From positions 2,232,001-2,296,000 of the forward strand of contig OY969109.1 of NCBI GenBank assembly GCA_963698015.1: a stretch of DNA of 64,000 nt, in the 5' to 3' direction. Source of the stretch: VAXT01 sp963698015 (lineage in GTDB: Bacteria; Actinomycetota; Thermoleophilia; Gaiellales; Gaiellaceae). Numbering within the stretch: the stretch's first letter is position 1; the number at the start of each line of letters is the position of its first letter. Below the pieces are notes generated by a model. That model made no database searches. It was given only the letters and a program-made list of their open reading frames with translations, and was not told the DNA's origin. Shown here in pieces: positions 53,198-60,860 of this stretch. Both the position numbers and the translations under genes were made by a program.

Positions 53198-54219
53198 CCG
53201 GCGCCGGCGCGATCGGCGCCAGCATCGCCTACCAGCTCGCTCTGCGCGGTGCGGACGACGTCGTCCTCGCGGACGACGTGCGAGTTGCCGCGGGCGCGAC
53301 TGGCAAGGCGATGGGCGGCGTGCGCCAGCAGTTCTCGACGGGGGCCGAGGTGCGCCTGGCCCGCGAGTCGATCGGCTTCTTCGAAGAGCTCGGAGGGCCG
53401 CTCTTCGAGCAGGTCGGCTACCTGTTCCTGGCCACGACCGAGGACGGGCTCGCGGCCCTCGAGGAGCGCGTGGTGCTGCAACGGGAGCTCGGCGTGCCCG
53501 TTGAAAGAGTCGACGCGGGCCAGGTCGACGGGTTGCACGTGGGCGATGTCCTGGGCGCGGTCGCCTGCTGGGAGGACGGGGTGGCCGACCCGCTTGGCGT
53601 CACTCGTGAGCTGGTGGCGCGGGCGGAGGCGCTCGGCGTCGACGTGCGCGAAGGGGTCGACGCCCGCGATGTCGTGCGGGACGTGCTCGTGATCGCGGCC
53701 GGAGCCCGGTCGGCGGAGCTCTGGCCGGAGTTGCCGGTCAGGCCGCTCTGCCGTCAGCTCGTCGAGGTCGGGCCGGTGGCGGGTGTCCCCGGCGACCTGC
53801 CGATGGTGCTCGAGTCGGAGACCGGCTTCCACTTCCGGCGGGCAGGTGACCGCCTGCGGCTGGCGATGAACGAGCCGGCGCCGCGGTGGACGGATCACGA
53901 AGAGGTCGACGAGGGGCTCGTCGACGACTGGCGCGAGCGGATCGCGTATCGGTACCCGGCCGCCGCGGCGGCGCCGGTCGCGCGCGCCTGGGCCGGGCTC
54001 TACGACATGACGCCGGACGCGCACCCGATCATCGGCTGGGTCGGCGACGGCGTCTACGCCGCGTGCGGCTTCTCGGGCCACGGCTTCATGCAGTCGCCGG
54101 CGGTCGGAAGGGCTGTGGCGGAGGAGCTGCTGGACGGAGAGTCGTCCTTCGACCTGACCCCGTACCGGCTGGAGCGCTTCGAGGAGGGCGCGGTCTTTCC
54201 CGAGGAGATCGTGCTTTGA
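53179..54219 (+). CDS. FAD-dependent oxidase (DadA/sarcosine-oxidase-like)
   Basis: 346 residues starting at GTG 53179, inside the end of the DapA-like gene. The FAD motif is RIVIAGAGAIGASIAYQLALRG, then GATGKAMGGVRQQFSTGAEV and a C-terminal DMTPDAHPIIGWVGDGVYAACGFSGHGFMQSP. It should oxidise an amino acid or imino acid to the 2-oxo acid. With the DapA-like lyase this resembles a hydroxyproline or amino-acid catabolic pair. It is a different subfamily from the oxidase at 833. Confidence 0.85.
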   Translation: MARIVIAGAGAIGASIAYQLALRGADDVVLADDVRVAAGATGKAMGGVRQQFSTGAEVRLARESIGFFEELGGPLFEQVGYLFLATTEDGLAALEERVVLQRELGVPVERVDAGQVDGLHVGDVLGAVACWEDGVADPLGVTRELVARAEALGVDVREGVDARDVVRDVLVIAAGARSAELWPELPVRPLCRQLVEVGPVAGVPGDLPMVLESETGFHFRRAGDRLRLAMNEPAPRWTDHEEVDEGLVDDWRERIAYRYPAAAAAPVARAWAGLYDMTPDAHPIIGWVGDGVYAACGFSGHGFMQSPAVGRAVAEELLDGESSFDLTPYRLERFEEGAVFPEEIVL

Positions 54220-54255
54220 GGACGTGTCCCCTCCCCAGGTACCCGTGACCTCCTC

Positions 54256-54273
54256 CCGATGCGATCGTATCGG
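54256..54273 (+). terminator. Palindromic hairpin after the FAD oxidase gene
   Basis: An 18-bp near-perfect palindrome, CCGATGCGATCGTATCGG, 37 nt after the stop codon, in the gap between convergent genes. GGACGTGTCC, one outer box of the palindrome family, lies just before it at 54220-54229. Confidence 0.4.
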
Positions 54274-54314
54274 GGAACTCCGCACACGTCTGTGCCGGAG
54301 CAGTGCCGAAAGCG

Positions 54315-54644
54315 CTACTCGAACGCGAGGCCCTTGCGGGACAGCGCCTCGACCAGGTACTGACCTTCGATCGTCGCCTCGACGTCGAACTCCTCGCCGA
54401 TGTCCGGCTCCTTGCCGATCAGCTCCCGCGCCCGGCTCGGCAGCTCCTGGTCCGCGGCCTCGCGCGACTCCCAGAGGTAGACCGCCCCCCAGCGCTCGGT
54501 CACCTCGTCCGAGATCCAGGCCTTGAAGCGCAGGCCCGGCACGTCCTCGAAGGCATCGACCGACTCGTCGCGCAGGTAGCGCCTCAGCTCCTCAATCGTC
54601 GTCTTCGAGTCGGCGAGGCTCCAGAGGACGAGGCGCAGCAGCAC
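54315..54644 (-). CDS. YdhR/antibiotic-biosynthesis-monooxygenase-like protein
   Basis: 109 residues: MLLRLVLWSLADSKTTIEEL, VPGLRFKAWISDEVTERWGAVYLWESREAADQEL, then VEATIEGQYLVE. The pattern fits small dimeric ferredoxin-like (YdhR/ABM) proteins that act on aromatic or quinone substrates. The catalytic residues are not certain. It is the last of three minus-strand genes (cupin, small protein, this one). Confidence 0.72.
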   Translation of the reverse strand: MLLRLVLWSLADSKTTIEELRRYLRDESVDAFEDVPGLRFKAWISDEVTERWGAVYLWESREAADQELPSRARELIGKEPDIGEEFDVEATIEGQYLVEALSRKGLAFE

Positions 54645-54648
54645 TCGC

Positions 54649-54792
54649 CTAGGCGGGTTGAGGCAGCTTCGCGATCAGCGCCTTGATCGCCCGCAGGACG
54701 TCGGCCTCGTCGTGCCCGAAGTCGTCCAGGTACGACCGCAGTGCCTCGTGCAGGGTGCGCAGCTCCTCGTCGGTGAGGTCGATCGTGTGCAT
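54649..54792 (-). CDS. 47-residue small acidic protein
   Basis: MHTIDLTDEELRTLHEALRS then YLDDFGHDEADVLRAIKALIAKLPQPA, from ATG 54792 to TAG 54649. It is one helical pair, with no known domain. It lies 4 nt before the YdhR-like gene and 10 nt after the cupin gene on the same strand, so it is part of that unit. It is too short for a routine ORF cut-off but the context and the sound coding frame support it. Confidence 0.65.
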   Translation of the reverse strand: MHTIDLTDEELRTLHEALRSYLDDFGHDEADVLRAIKALIAKLPQPA

Positions 54793-54802
54793 GGGCGCGA
54801 GC

Positions 54803-55150
54803 CTACCCCCACGAGGGCGGCTCGTACCTCCCTTCGCGCGGCGCGCCGATCGCGACCCACTGCAGGCCTTCGTCGCCCGCGACCGGCTGGCGGGTCACTT
54901 CCGGATCGACGCGCACAGCCATGCCCTCGCCGACCTCGATCTCCTGCCCGTCGATCCGCAGCCGGCCCGAGCCCCGCACGTAGACGTAGACCTCCTCCTG
55001 GTTCGTCTGCGTCTCGTTGTGCTCGAGCCCCTCGGCGCCCGGCGGCAGGTCGAAGTAGTTGACGCCGAACGCGGTCACGCCGAGCGCTCTTCGCACCTTC
55101 TTGACGACGCCGTCCAGCTCGTCCCAACGCGCCACGTCGTACTTGGACAT
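54803..55150 (-). CDS. Cupin-domain protein
   Basis: 115 residues: FGVNYFDLPPGAEGLEHNETQTNQEEVYVYVRGSG is the cupin motif 1 (His and Glu/His metal ligands); the second motif is in RVDPEVTRQPVAGDE. It has a clear ribosome site AGGAGGGG before ATG 55150. It is the first of a three-gene minus unit. Function beyond the barrel cannot be told. Confidence 0.82.
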   Translation of the reverse strand: MSKYDVARWDELDGVVKKVRRALGVTAFGVNYFDLPPGAEGLEHNETQTNQEEVYVYVRGSGRLRIDGQEIEVGEGMAVRVDPEVTRQPVAGDEGLQWVAIGAPREGRYEPPSWG

Positions 55151-55203
55151 GTCCCCTCCTGCGAGTTTTCAGCAGCCTAACGACCGACTAGGGTGGCTCC
55201 GTC

Positions 55204-55737
55204 TTGGTCGTTCGCGCGTTCCTCCTCTCACTCGCGCTCGTCGCGGCGGGCTGTGGAGGTGGAGGAGACGAGAAGGCGTCTTCCGAGCCCGCGCCGCCCC
55301 GCACCTCCACGACGCCTGCGGCGCCGCCCGCTCCGTCTCCGGCCGAGCACTTCGGCTACATCCGAAGCGTCTCGACAGCGGGGCCGGCTGCGACGCTCGC
55401 GTTCGACGAGGCCGAGTTCCTCACCGGACAGGCCGCGCAAAAGGCCGCCGAGGAGGACGGCGTCATCTCACCCGGCGAAGCGGTCCCGAACGACTACTAC
55501 ATCCGGAACGCGGACAAGGCGACGCGGACACTCCGTATCGCCAACGAGGCGAAGATCACCGCCACGCGGTGCCGGCTCTGCCGCCACGGCCGGCCCGGTG
55601 ACCTCGGGCCCTTCCTCGCGTCGTTCATGAGAGGCCGGCAGACCTACGCCGACCCCTATCGCGGCAGGCACGCCCTCTACTGGCTCACGATCGAGGACGG
55701 ACAGGTCGTCGCGATCGACGAGCAGTACGTCCCGTAA
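55204..55737 (+). CDS. Putative lipoprotein
   Basis: 177 residues beginning with TTG 55204, 9 nt after a TAGGGT box. It has a lipoprotein signal LALVAAGCGGGGDEKASS with a lipobox cysteine, a Pro/Ala/Ser-rich linker (RTSTTPAAPPAPSPAEH), and a folded part from FGYIRSVSTAGPAATL to LTIEDGQVVAIDEQYVP. It should sit on the outer face of the membrane. Function unknown. Confidence 0.75.
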   Translation: MVVRAFLLSLALVAAGCGGGGDEKASSEPAPPRTSTTPAAPPAPSPAEHFGYIRSVSTAGPAATLAFDEAEFLTGQAAQKAAEEDGVISPGEAVPNDYYIRNADKATRTLRIANEAKITATRCRLCRHGRPGDLGPFLASFMRGRQTYADPYRGRHALYWLTIEDGQVVAIDEQYVP

Positions 55738-55742
55738 GCTCG

Positions 55743-57305
55743 CTACATCCGGAAGATCCCGAACTTCGTCTCCGGAATCGGGGCGTTCAGCGCCGCCGAG
55801 ATCCCTAGCGCGAGCACGCGCCGCGTGTCCAGCGGGTCGATGATCCCGTCGTCCCAGAGCCGAGCCGTCGAGTAGCACGGGTTCCCCTCGTGCTCGTACT
55901 TGGCCCGGATCTCGTCCGGATCCGCGTCGCCGACCATGGTCAGCACCATCGCCGCCTGCTCGCCGCCCATGACCGAGATCCGCGCGTTCGGCCACATCCA
56001 CAGCTGGCGCGGCGAGTACGCGCGGCCGGCCATCCCGTAATTGCCCGCGCCGAACGACCCGCCGATCACGACCGTGAACTTGGGCACCTCCGCGCAGGCG
56101 ACGGCCATCACGAGCTTCGCGCCGTCGCGCGCGATCCCGCCCGCCTCGTACTCGGTCCCGACCATGAAGCCGGTGATGTTCTGCAGGAAGACGAGCGGCA
56201 CCTTGCGCTCACAGGCGAGCTCGATGAAGTGCGCGCCCTTCTGCGCCGACTCCGCGAACAGCACGCCGTTGTTCGCAAGGATCCCGACCGGAAGGCCCTC
56301 GATCCGGGCGAAGCCGCACACGAGCGTCTCCCCGTACAGCTCCTTGAACTCGTGGAACCGTGAGCCGTCGACGATCCGTGCGATGACCTCGCGCGCGTCG
56401 AACGACTGCCGGTAGTCCTCGGGGATCAGCCCGTACAGGTCGGACGGGTCGACGACCGGCTCCTCGGCCGGGACCAGGTCCCAGGGCAGGTCCTTCGGGG
56501 ACCGGTGGAGGTTGCGGACGATCGAGCGGACGATCGCCAGCGCGTGCTCGTCGCTCGTTGCGTAGTGGTCGGCGACACCCGAGCGCCGCGTGTGCACGTC
56601 GGCCCCGCCGAGCTCCTCGGCGGTCACGTCCTGGCCGGTCGCCGCCTTCACGAGCGGGGGCCCGCCGATGAAGATCGTGCCCGTTCCCTTGACGATGATC
56701 GTCTCGTCGCTCATCGCCGGCACGTACGCGCCGCCGGCGGTGCACGAGCCCATGACCGCGGCGATCTGAGGGATCCCCTTCGCCGACATCCGGGCCTGGT
56801 TGAAGAAGATGCGCCCGAAGTGGTCGCGGTCGGGGAAGACCTCGTCCTGGAGCGGGAGGAACGCACCGCCCGAGTCGACGAGGTAGATGCACGGAAGCCC
56901 GTTCTGCTCGGCGACCTCCTGCGCGCGCAGGTGCTTCTTGACCGTGAGCGGGAAGTACGTGCCGCCCTTGACCGTCGCGTCGTTGGCCACGATCACGCAC
57001 TCCTGGCCCTCGACGACGCCGATGCCGGTGACGATTCCCGCAGACGGGGCCTGTCCCTCGTACATGTCCCACGCGGCCAGGGCGCCGAGCTCGAGGAACG
57101 CGCTGCCCGGGTCGAGTAGCCGGTCGACTCGCTCCCGCGCGGGCAGCTTGCCGCGCGAGCGGTGCCGTTCGAGCGCCTTGTCGCCCCCGCCGCGCGCGAC
57201 GAGCGCCGTCCGCTCGTGCACCTCGGCGACGAGCGCCTCCATCCGGTCGCGGCGCTCGGCAAAGACCTCGGATTCGCGCTCGACCTGCGACGTGAGCACG
57301 CTCAT
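55743..57305 (-). CDS. Acyl-CoA carboxylase carboxyltransferase (MccB-type beta subunit)
   Basis: 520 residues. N-terminal KLPARERVDRLLDPGSAFLEL, GIVTGIGVVEGQECVIVAND and YFPLTVKKHLRAQEVAEQNGLPCIYLVDSGGAFLPLQ are the biotin- and acyl-CoA-binding halves; GSCTAGGAYVPAMSDE, and in the second half FLQNITGFMVGTEYEAGGIARDG and MGGEQAAMVLTMV. It transfers carboxyl from biotin to an acyl-CoA, most like methylcrotonyl-CoA. A half copy of the 35-bp palindrome at 56470-56493 gives residues 271-279 (DLPWDLVP). ATG 57305 has TACGCT 6 nt upstream. The alpha subunit is at 48867. Confidence 0.92.
   Translation of the reverse strand: MSVLTSQVERESEVFAERRDRMEALVAEVHERTALVARGGGDKALERHRSRGKLPARERVDRLLDPGSAFLELGALAAWDMYEGQAPSAGIVTGIGVVEGQECVIVANDATVKGGTYFPLTVKKHLRAQEVAEQNGLPCIYLVDSGGAFLPLQDEVFPDRDHFGRIFFNQARMSAKGIPQIAAVMGSCTAGGAYVPAMSDETIIVKGTGTIFIGGPPLVKAATGQDVTAEELGGADVHTRRSGVADHYATSDEHALAIVRSIVRNLHRSPKDLPWDLVPAEEPVVDPSDLYGLIPEDYRQSFDAREVIARIVDGSRFHEFKELYGETLVCGFARIEGLPVGILANNGVLFAESAQKGAHFIELACERKVPLVFLQNITGFMVGTEYEAGGIARDGAKLVMAVACAEVPKFTVVIGGSFGAGNYGMAGRAYSPRQLWMWPNARISVMGGEQAAMVLTMVGDADPDEIRAKYEHEGNPCYSTARLWDDGIIDPLDTRRVLALGISAALNAPIPETKFGIFRM
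56470..56493. repeat. 35-bp palindrome, half copy A5 (in the carboxyltransferase gene)
   Basis: Core GGGACCAGGTCCC (56470-56482), one spacer base, right box GGGCAGGTCC (56484-56493). The left box is not recognisable. On the minus strand it reads DLVPA, in the same phase as A1, A3 and A4. Confidence 0.6.
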
Positions 57306-57311
57306 GGCCTG

Positions 57312-57317
57312 AGCGTA
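57312..57317 (-). promoter_or_regulatory. -10 box, leaderless carboxyltransferase gene
   Basis: On the minus strand TACGCT lies 6 nt before ATG 57305. Confidence 0.45.
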
Positions 57318-57401
57318 CCGGGTGGGGTGGTCAGTCTTCCCTGCAATTCATAGGAACTCGACAAACGGCTTCCCATCACCCAAAGTGAGGACAGGGACGG
57401 T

Positions 57402-57608
57402 TTGCGGATCCAGGTGCACCCAGCTGCACGTGAGGAGCTCCTCGAGTTCCTGCGGCGAGTCGATTGCGAGGCCCGCGCGGACGGCGACGGCGCCCTCCTC
57501 GTCGAGGTCCCGGACGCGCTGGGTGAGGAGCAGGCGCGCCTCGAGATCGATCTGTACCTGAAGGCCTGGCAGGCGAGCCACCCGGACGTCGAAGCCCATC
57601 TGATCTGA
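57402..57608 (+). CDS. Small protein, unknown
   Basis: 68 residues from TTG 57402: RIQVHPAAREELLEFLRRVD, ARADGDGALLVEVPDALGEE and LEIDLYLKAWQASHPDVEAH. It is amphipathic and acidic with a beta-alpha look, no known domain. AGGACAGGGACGG just before the start could act as a weak ribosome site. The next gene is secreted and unrelated. Confidence 0.55.
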   Translation: MRIQVHPAAREELLEFLRRVDCEARADGDGALLVEVPDALGEEQARLEIDLYLKAWQASHPDVEAHLI

Positions 57609-57645
57609 GCCCCGAGCGGGGGTCGCGTCCCGCGTCGTGCGTGCC

Positions 57646-57651
57646 GATATG
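57646..57651 (+). promoter_or_regulatory. -10 box, leaderless secreted protein gene
   Basis: GATATG lies 6 nt before ATG 57658 and supports that start over the upstream ones. Confidence 0.35.
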
Positions 57652-57657
57652 TGGCAC

Positions 57658-58092
57658 ATGCGTCGTTTCGCCGTCGCACTCGTCGTGCTCTCGATGATCG
57701 CCGCCGCTCCCGCGAGCGCGATCATCCGCCCCCAGAAGGGAATGTCCGGGGTCACCCTCGGCATGACCAAGGCGCAGGTCAAAGCACGGCTCGGACGCTC
57801 GATCGGCTCGGGCGGCGGGCGCCTCTACTTCGCCCGGGTCTGGGTCGGCTTTCGCCTCGGCCGCGCGGTCGAGATCACGACGACTCGCTCGAGCGAGCAC
57901 ACCGGATCGGGGGTCGGCGTCGGATCGTCCGAGGCTGCCGTCCACCGAGCGTTCCCGTCCGTCGCGTGCGCAGCGACCGGCGGCTTCCGCAGATGCCGGC
58001 TCGGCAGCGGCAAGCCCGGCACGCGCGCGACAGACTTCCTGATCGGCCACGGCCTCGTGTTGCAGATCACGGTCCAGCTCCTGCCCGGTTAG
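57658..58092 (+). CDS. Secreted small protein, BamE/SmpA-like fold
   Basis: 144 residues. Signal peptide MRRFAVALVVLSMIAAAPASA. The mature start IIRPQKGMSGVTLGMTKAQVKARLGRSIG has the G-x-t-x-x-x-V-x-x-x-LG pattern of BamE/SmpA-like domains. Two cysteines near the end (VACAATGGFRRCRLG) could form a disulfide. An outer-membrane assembly role is not expected in this phylum, so it is best called a small exported domain. ATG 57658 was chosen for the signal peptide and -10 box. Confidence 0.65.
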   Translation: MRRFAVALVVLSMIAAAPASAIIRPQKGMSGVTLGMTKAQVKARLGRSIGSGGGRLYFARVWVGFRLGRAVEITTTRSSEHTGSGVGVGSSEAAVHRAFPSVACAATGGFRRCRLGSGKPGTRATDFLIGHGLVLQITVQLLPG

Positions 58093-58874
58093 TCCTCGAT
58101 CTCGACCTCGGTGCCGATCGGAAGCCAGCGAATTCGGCTTCGCACGTCTTCCGATGCACGGGCGAGCTCGCGCTCGATCACGTCTCGCCCCTGCCTGAAG
58201 TGCTTCCAGCCCTCGTAATGAATTGGAATCGCCGTACGCGGCTCGATGAGACGACAGAGCTCCACGGCGTCCTTTGCGGTCAGGGTGTAGCGCACGGGCC
58301 CGGTCACCGGAAACTGAACGCCGCCGAGGTGCAGGAGCGCGACGTCGACCTCCAGGCGGTCAGCCACGCCGCGCACCCCGTCGTAGAGCACCGTGTCGCC
58401 GGAGATCCAGAGCACACCGTGTTCCTGGCCGTCCCAGCGAAGGGCGAAGCCGACCACGTCTCCGGCGAGTGGATGGCTGAGCGGAGGCCCGTGGCGGCAC
58501 GGTGTGGCGGTGACCTCGATCTCCGGCCGTCCCGGCGCCTCGAGCGTCGTCGTCTCCCAGGCTCTCAGCCCGCGCGCATCACGGCCCAGCCTCACGGCGC
58601 CGCTCGCGGTCGTAATGACCGTCGCGTTTGCCGAGGCGAGCAGCGCCCGTCCGGCAGGGTCGAGGTTGTCGTCGTGGTGGTCGTGCGTCAGCAGGATGGC
58701 GTCGAGCGCCCCGAGGTCGTCGGCAGAGACCGCCGGCCCGACGAGCTTCACGGAGCTCGTGCCCCAGCCGAAGTTGTACTTCCGGCCCGGCGGGTCGAAG
58801 GTGGGGTCGGTCAACAAGCGCCAACCGGCGACCTGGAGCAGGACGGTCGGGCCGCCGATGTGCGTCAGCCGCAT
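58089..58874 (-). CDS. Metallo-beta-lactamase-fold hydrolase
   Basis: 261 residues from ATG 58874. It starts RLTHIGGPTVLLQVAGWRLL and has LLTHDHHDDNLDPAG (HxHxD zinc site), GDTVLYDGV and IPIHYEGWKHFRQ. It resembles the UlaG/lactonase group that opens phosphorylated or cyclic esters. The start overlaps the stop of the alpha/beta hydrolase gene by about 6 nt, so the two are probably co-translated. Confidence 0.88.
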   Translation of the reverse strand: MRLTHIGGPTVLLQVAGWRLLTDPTFDPPGRKYNFGWGTSSVKLVGPAVSADDLGALDAILLTHDHHDDNLDPAGRALLASANATVITTASGAVRLGRDARGLRAWETTTLEAPGRPEIEVTATPCRHGPPLSHPLAGDVVGFALRWDGQEHGVLWISGDTVLYDGVRGVADRLEVDVALLHLGGVQFPVTGPVRYTLTAKDAVELCRLIEPRTAIPIHYEGWKHFRQGRDVIERELARASEDVRSRIRWLPIGTEVEIED

Positions 58875-58876
58875 GT

Positions 58877-59713
58877 CTACGCCGCGGTCGGCCTTGGGGT
58901 GTTCGCGTGCCCGGTCGTCCACGCGAGGATGTAGTCCGCGACCTCCTCCCAGCCGTCCTGGCCGGGGAAGTGACAACGCCCCGCGTACTCCTTGTGCTCG
59001 GTGGCAGTGGGAGCCTGCCGCTGCTTCTTGAAGTTTGCCTCGTTGACCGAAGGCGGGCAGATGCGGTCCTCGGCTCCCGTGACCAGAACGAGCGGTGGCC
59101 GGTTCGGATTCCGGTAATCGACCTTCGTCGCTGCTTTCGGGTTGAAGTTCGCGTAGCCCGCCTGGAAGAAGGGACGTGCGGACCCGGGGATGTAGTACCG
59201 CTCGTAGACCGCGTCCGAGTCCTCGCGGCTCAGCGAGTTCGTGAAGCACCAATGGAACTGCTTCTGGCTGAGCGGTGCAACGTTGTTCTTGCCGAACGGA
59301 TTGTGCAGGGCGGTCCAGGCGGCCCTGATCGTCGAGTAGGGCAGCCTGAGGACGCCCTTCGGCGCGCCGGTGCCGAGCGCGGCGCCTGCCGAGCCGAGAC
59401 CGCGGTTGAGCAGGAGTTGTGCGTACAGCCCTCCGAAGGAGTGGCCGATGATGATCGGCGGCCTGTCGAGCTCTCGGATGATCTTCTCGTAGTGGCCGAT
59501 CACGTCGGGGATCGAGAGCCCCTCGAGCGGAGACGGATTGCGACGGATCTCTTCCGGTTCGCCTTCGAGGCCCGGCCAGGCCGGAGCGAGCACCTGGTGA
59601 CCGCGCTCTCGGAAGCGGTTGGCCCAGTGCTCCCAACTGAGCGGCGTCATCCACATCCCGTGGATCAGCACGATTGGTGGTTCGGTGGACCGATCTGACG
59701 CGGTCGAACTCAT
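58877..59713 (-). CDS. Alpha/beta-hydrolase
   Basis: 278 residues. VLIHGMWMTPLSWEHWANRF (oxyanion region), IIIGHSFGGLYAQLLL with the nucleophilic Ser, and a late LVTGAEDRICPP (Asp) with AGRCHFPGQDG (His) form the triad. It acts on an ester, lactone or C-C bond. A GGGAGGCAGG ribosome site lies before ATG 59713. With the MBL hydrolase it forms a two-gene unit. Confidence 0.88.
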   Translation of the reverse strand: MSSTASDRSTEPPIVLIHGMWMTPLSWEHWANRFRERGHQVLAPAWPGLEGEPEEIRRNPSPLEGLSIPDVIGHYEKIIRELDRPPIIIGHSFGGLYAQLLLNRGLGSAGAALGTGAPKGVLRLPYSTIRAAWTALHNPFGKNNVAPLSQKQFHWCFTNSLSREDSDAVYERYYIPGSARPFFQAGYANFNPKAATKVDYRNPNRPPLVLVTGAEDRICPPSVNEANFKKQRQAPTATEHKEYAGRCHFPGQDGWEEVADYILAWTTGHANTPRPTAA

Positions 59714-59825
59714 CCTGCCTCCCTCGACTCGTTGTCGATCGTCTTTCCCCGCCAGGTTGCCTCATCTCACGCTCGCCGGTTAGAAACGTCCCGCCGGCTG
59801 GAGTAATCTCCGGCCCAAGGGGGAC

Positions 59826-60800
59826 ATGCTCCGCAAGCGCCACGCCTTCTATCCCGTTCTGGTCGCCGCCCTCGTGGGAGTGGTCGCCGTGCTGCCCGCG
59901 AGCGCGCACGCGCACCATGGACGCATCCCGTGCGCGGGCGCGCCGGACTTCGTCGGGCACATGGGCGACGGCGAGGGCTGGTTCCGGTACCCGGCCGGCC
60001 GCAACGCGGAGCACGTCAACGCGGGGACGTTCACGCTCGCGGTCGACGACACGTCGAGCACGCAGAACTTCCGCCTGCGCGACCTGACCTGGGGCGGAAC
60101 CCACATCGATCGCGCGACGAGCGGGCCCGGCCAGAGCGAGGAGTGCTGGACGGTCACGCTCGAGGTCGGCGACTACGAGTGGGTCTCCGACTTCGACCAG
60201 ACCGGGTACCTGCGCGGGCTGGTCACGGCGCACCCGAACCCGAACCCGCCGCCTCCGCCGCCCCCGAGCCCGGCGGGCCCGCCGCCCCCGCCGCCACCTC
60301 CGCCTGACCTGATCCTGACCGTCGGCCCCGACCCGCGGATCGCCGCCTTCTACGCGGACGGGAGGCCGGTCACGAACCTGCCGCCGGGGACGTACACGAT
60401 CCAGGTGCACGATCTCTCGGCCACGCACAACTTCCACCTGACCGGGCCTGGAGTGGACGAGAAAACCGCGGTCGGCGAGATCGAGCATCCGGTCTGGCGC
60501 GTGACGCTTCGCGCCGGCAAATACACGTTCAAGTGCGACGTGCACCCGGCGATCAAGGGCAGCTTCACGGTCTCCACGAACGCACCCCCGGTGCCCAAGT
60601 GCAAGGTGCCTCGCGTGATCGGCAAGGGGCTGTCGAAGGCGAGGCGCTCGATCCGCGCAGCGCACTGCTCGGTCGGCCGCGTCCGCTACATGCGTTCGAA
60701 GCGCGCACGGGGACGAGTCGTCCGCCAGAGCCCGGGTGCGGGCCGCACGCTTGCCGTGGGCAGCAGGGTGAACCTGTTCGTCAGCCGCGGCTCCGGGTAG
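59826..60800 (+). CDS. Secreted cupredoxin-PASTA protein
   Basis: 324 residues with signal peptide MLRKRHAFYPVLVAALVGVV. A first cupredoxin-like domain (30-138) has lost its copper ligands (TQNFRLRDLTWGG). A Pro-rich linker (139-160) follows. The second cupredoxin (161-250) keeps His201/His204 and Cys237-x-x-His240 (KCDVHPAIKGS), but the Met of the first protein (see 469) is missing. Residues 258-321 form one PASTA domain. It may bind a peptidoglycan or metal partner outside the cell. It has an AAGGGGGA ribosome site and a TAATCT box about 25 nt before ATG 59826. Confidence 0.82.
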   Translation: MLRKRHAFYPVLVAALVGVVAVLPASAHAHHGRIPCAGAPDFVGHMGDGEGWFRYPAGRNAEHVNAGTFTLAVDDTSSTQNFRLRDLTWGGTHIDRATSGPGQSEECWTVTLEVGDYEWVSDFDQTGYLRGLVTAHPNPNPPPPPPPSPAGPPPPPPPPPDLILTVGPDPRIAAFYADGRPVTNLPPGTYTIQVHDLSATHNFHLTGPGVDEKTAVGEIEHPVWRVTLRAGKYTFKCDVHPAIKGSFTVSTNAPPVPKCKVPRVIGKGLSKARRSIRAAHCSVGRVRYMRSKRARGRVVRQSPGAGRTLAVGSRVNLFVSRGSG

Positions 60801-60860
60801 CGCCGCTCCCCGTTCAGGGGATTCGGCGGCCCGGCCGGCGGATTAGACTCGGCCGCCTGG

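Noticed and set aside
55145..55154. GGACATGTCC at the cupin start as another palindrome copy
   Set aside because: Only one box is present, with no core, and it is part of the start codon and ribosome site region; such a 10-mer can arise by chance.
57036..57070. GGCCTGTCCC/ACATGTCCC in the carboxyltransferase gene as a sixth palindrome copy
   Set aside because: No 13-bp core, wrong spacing, and the residues (DMYEGQAPSAG) fit the family without an insert.
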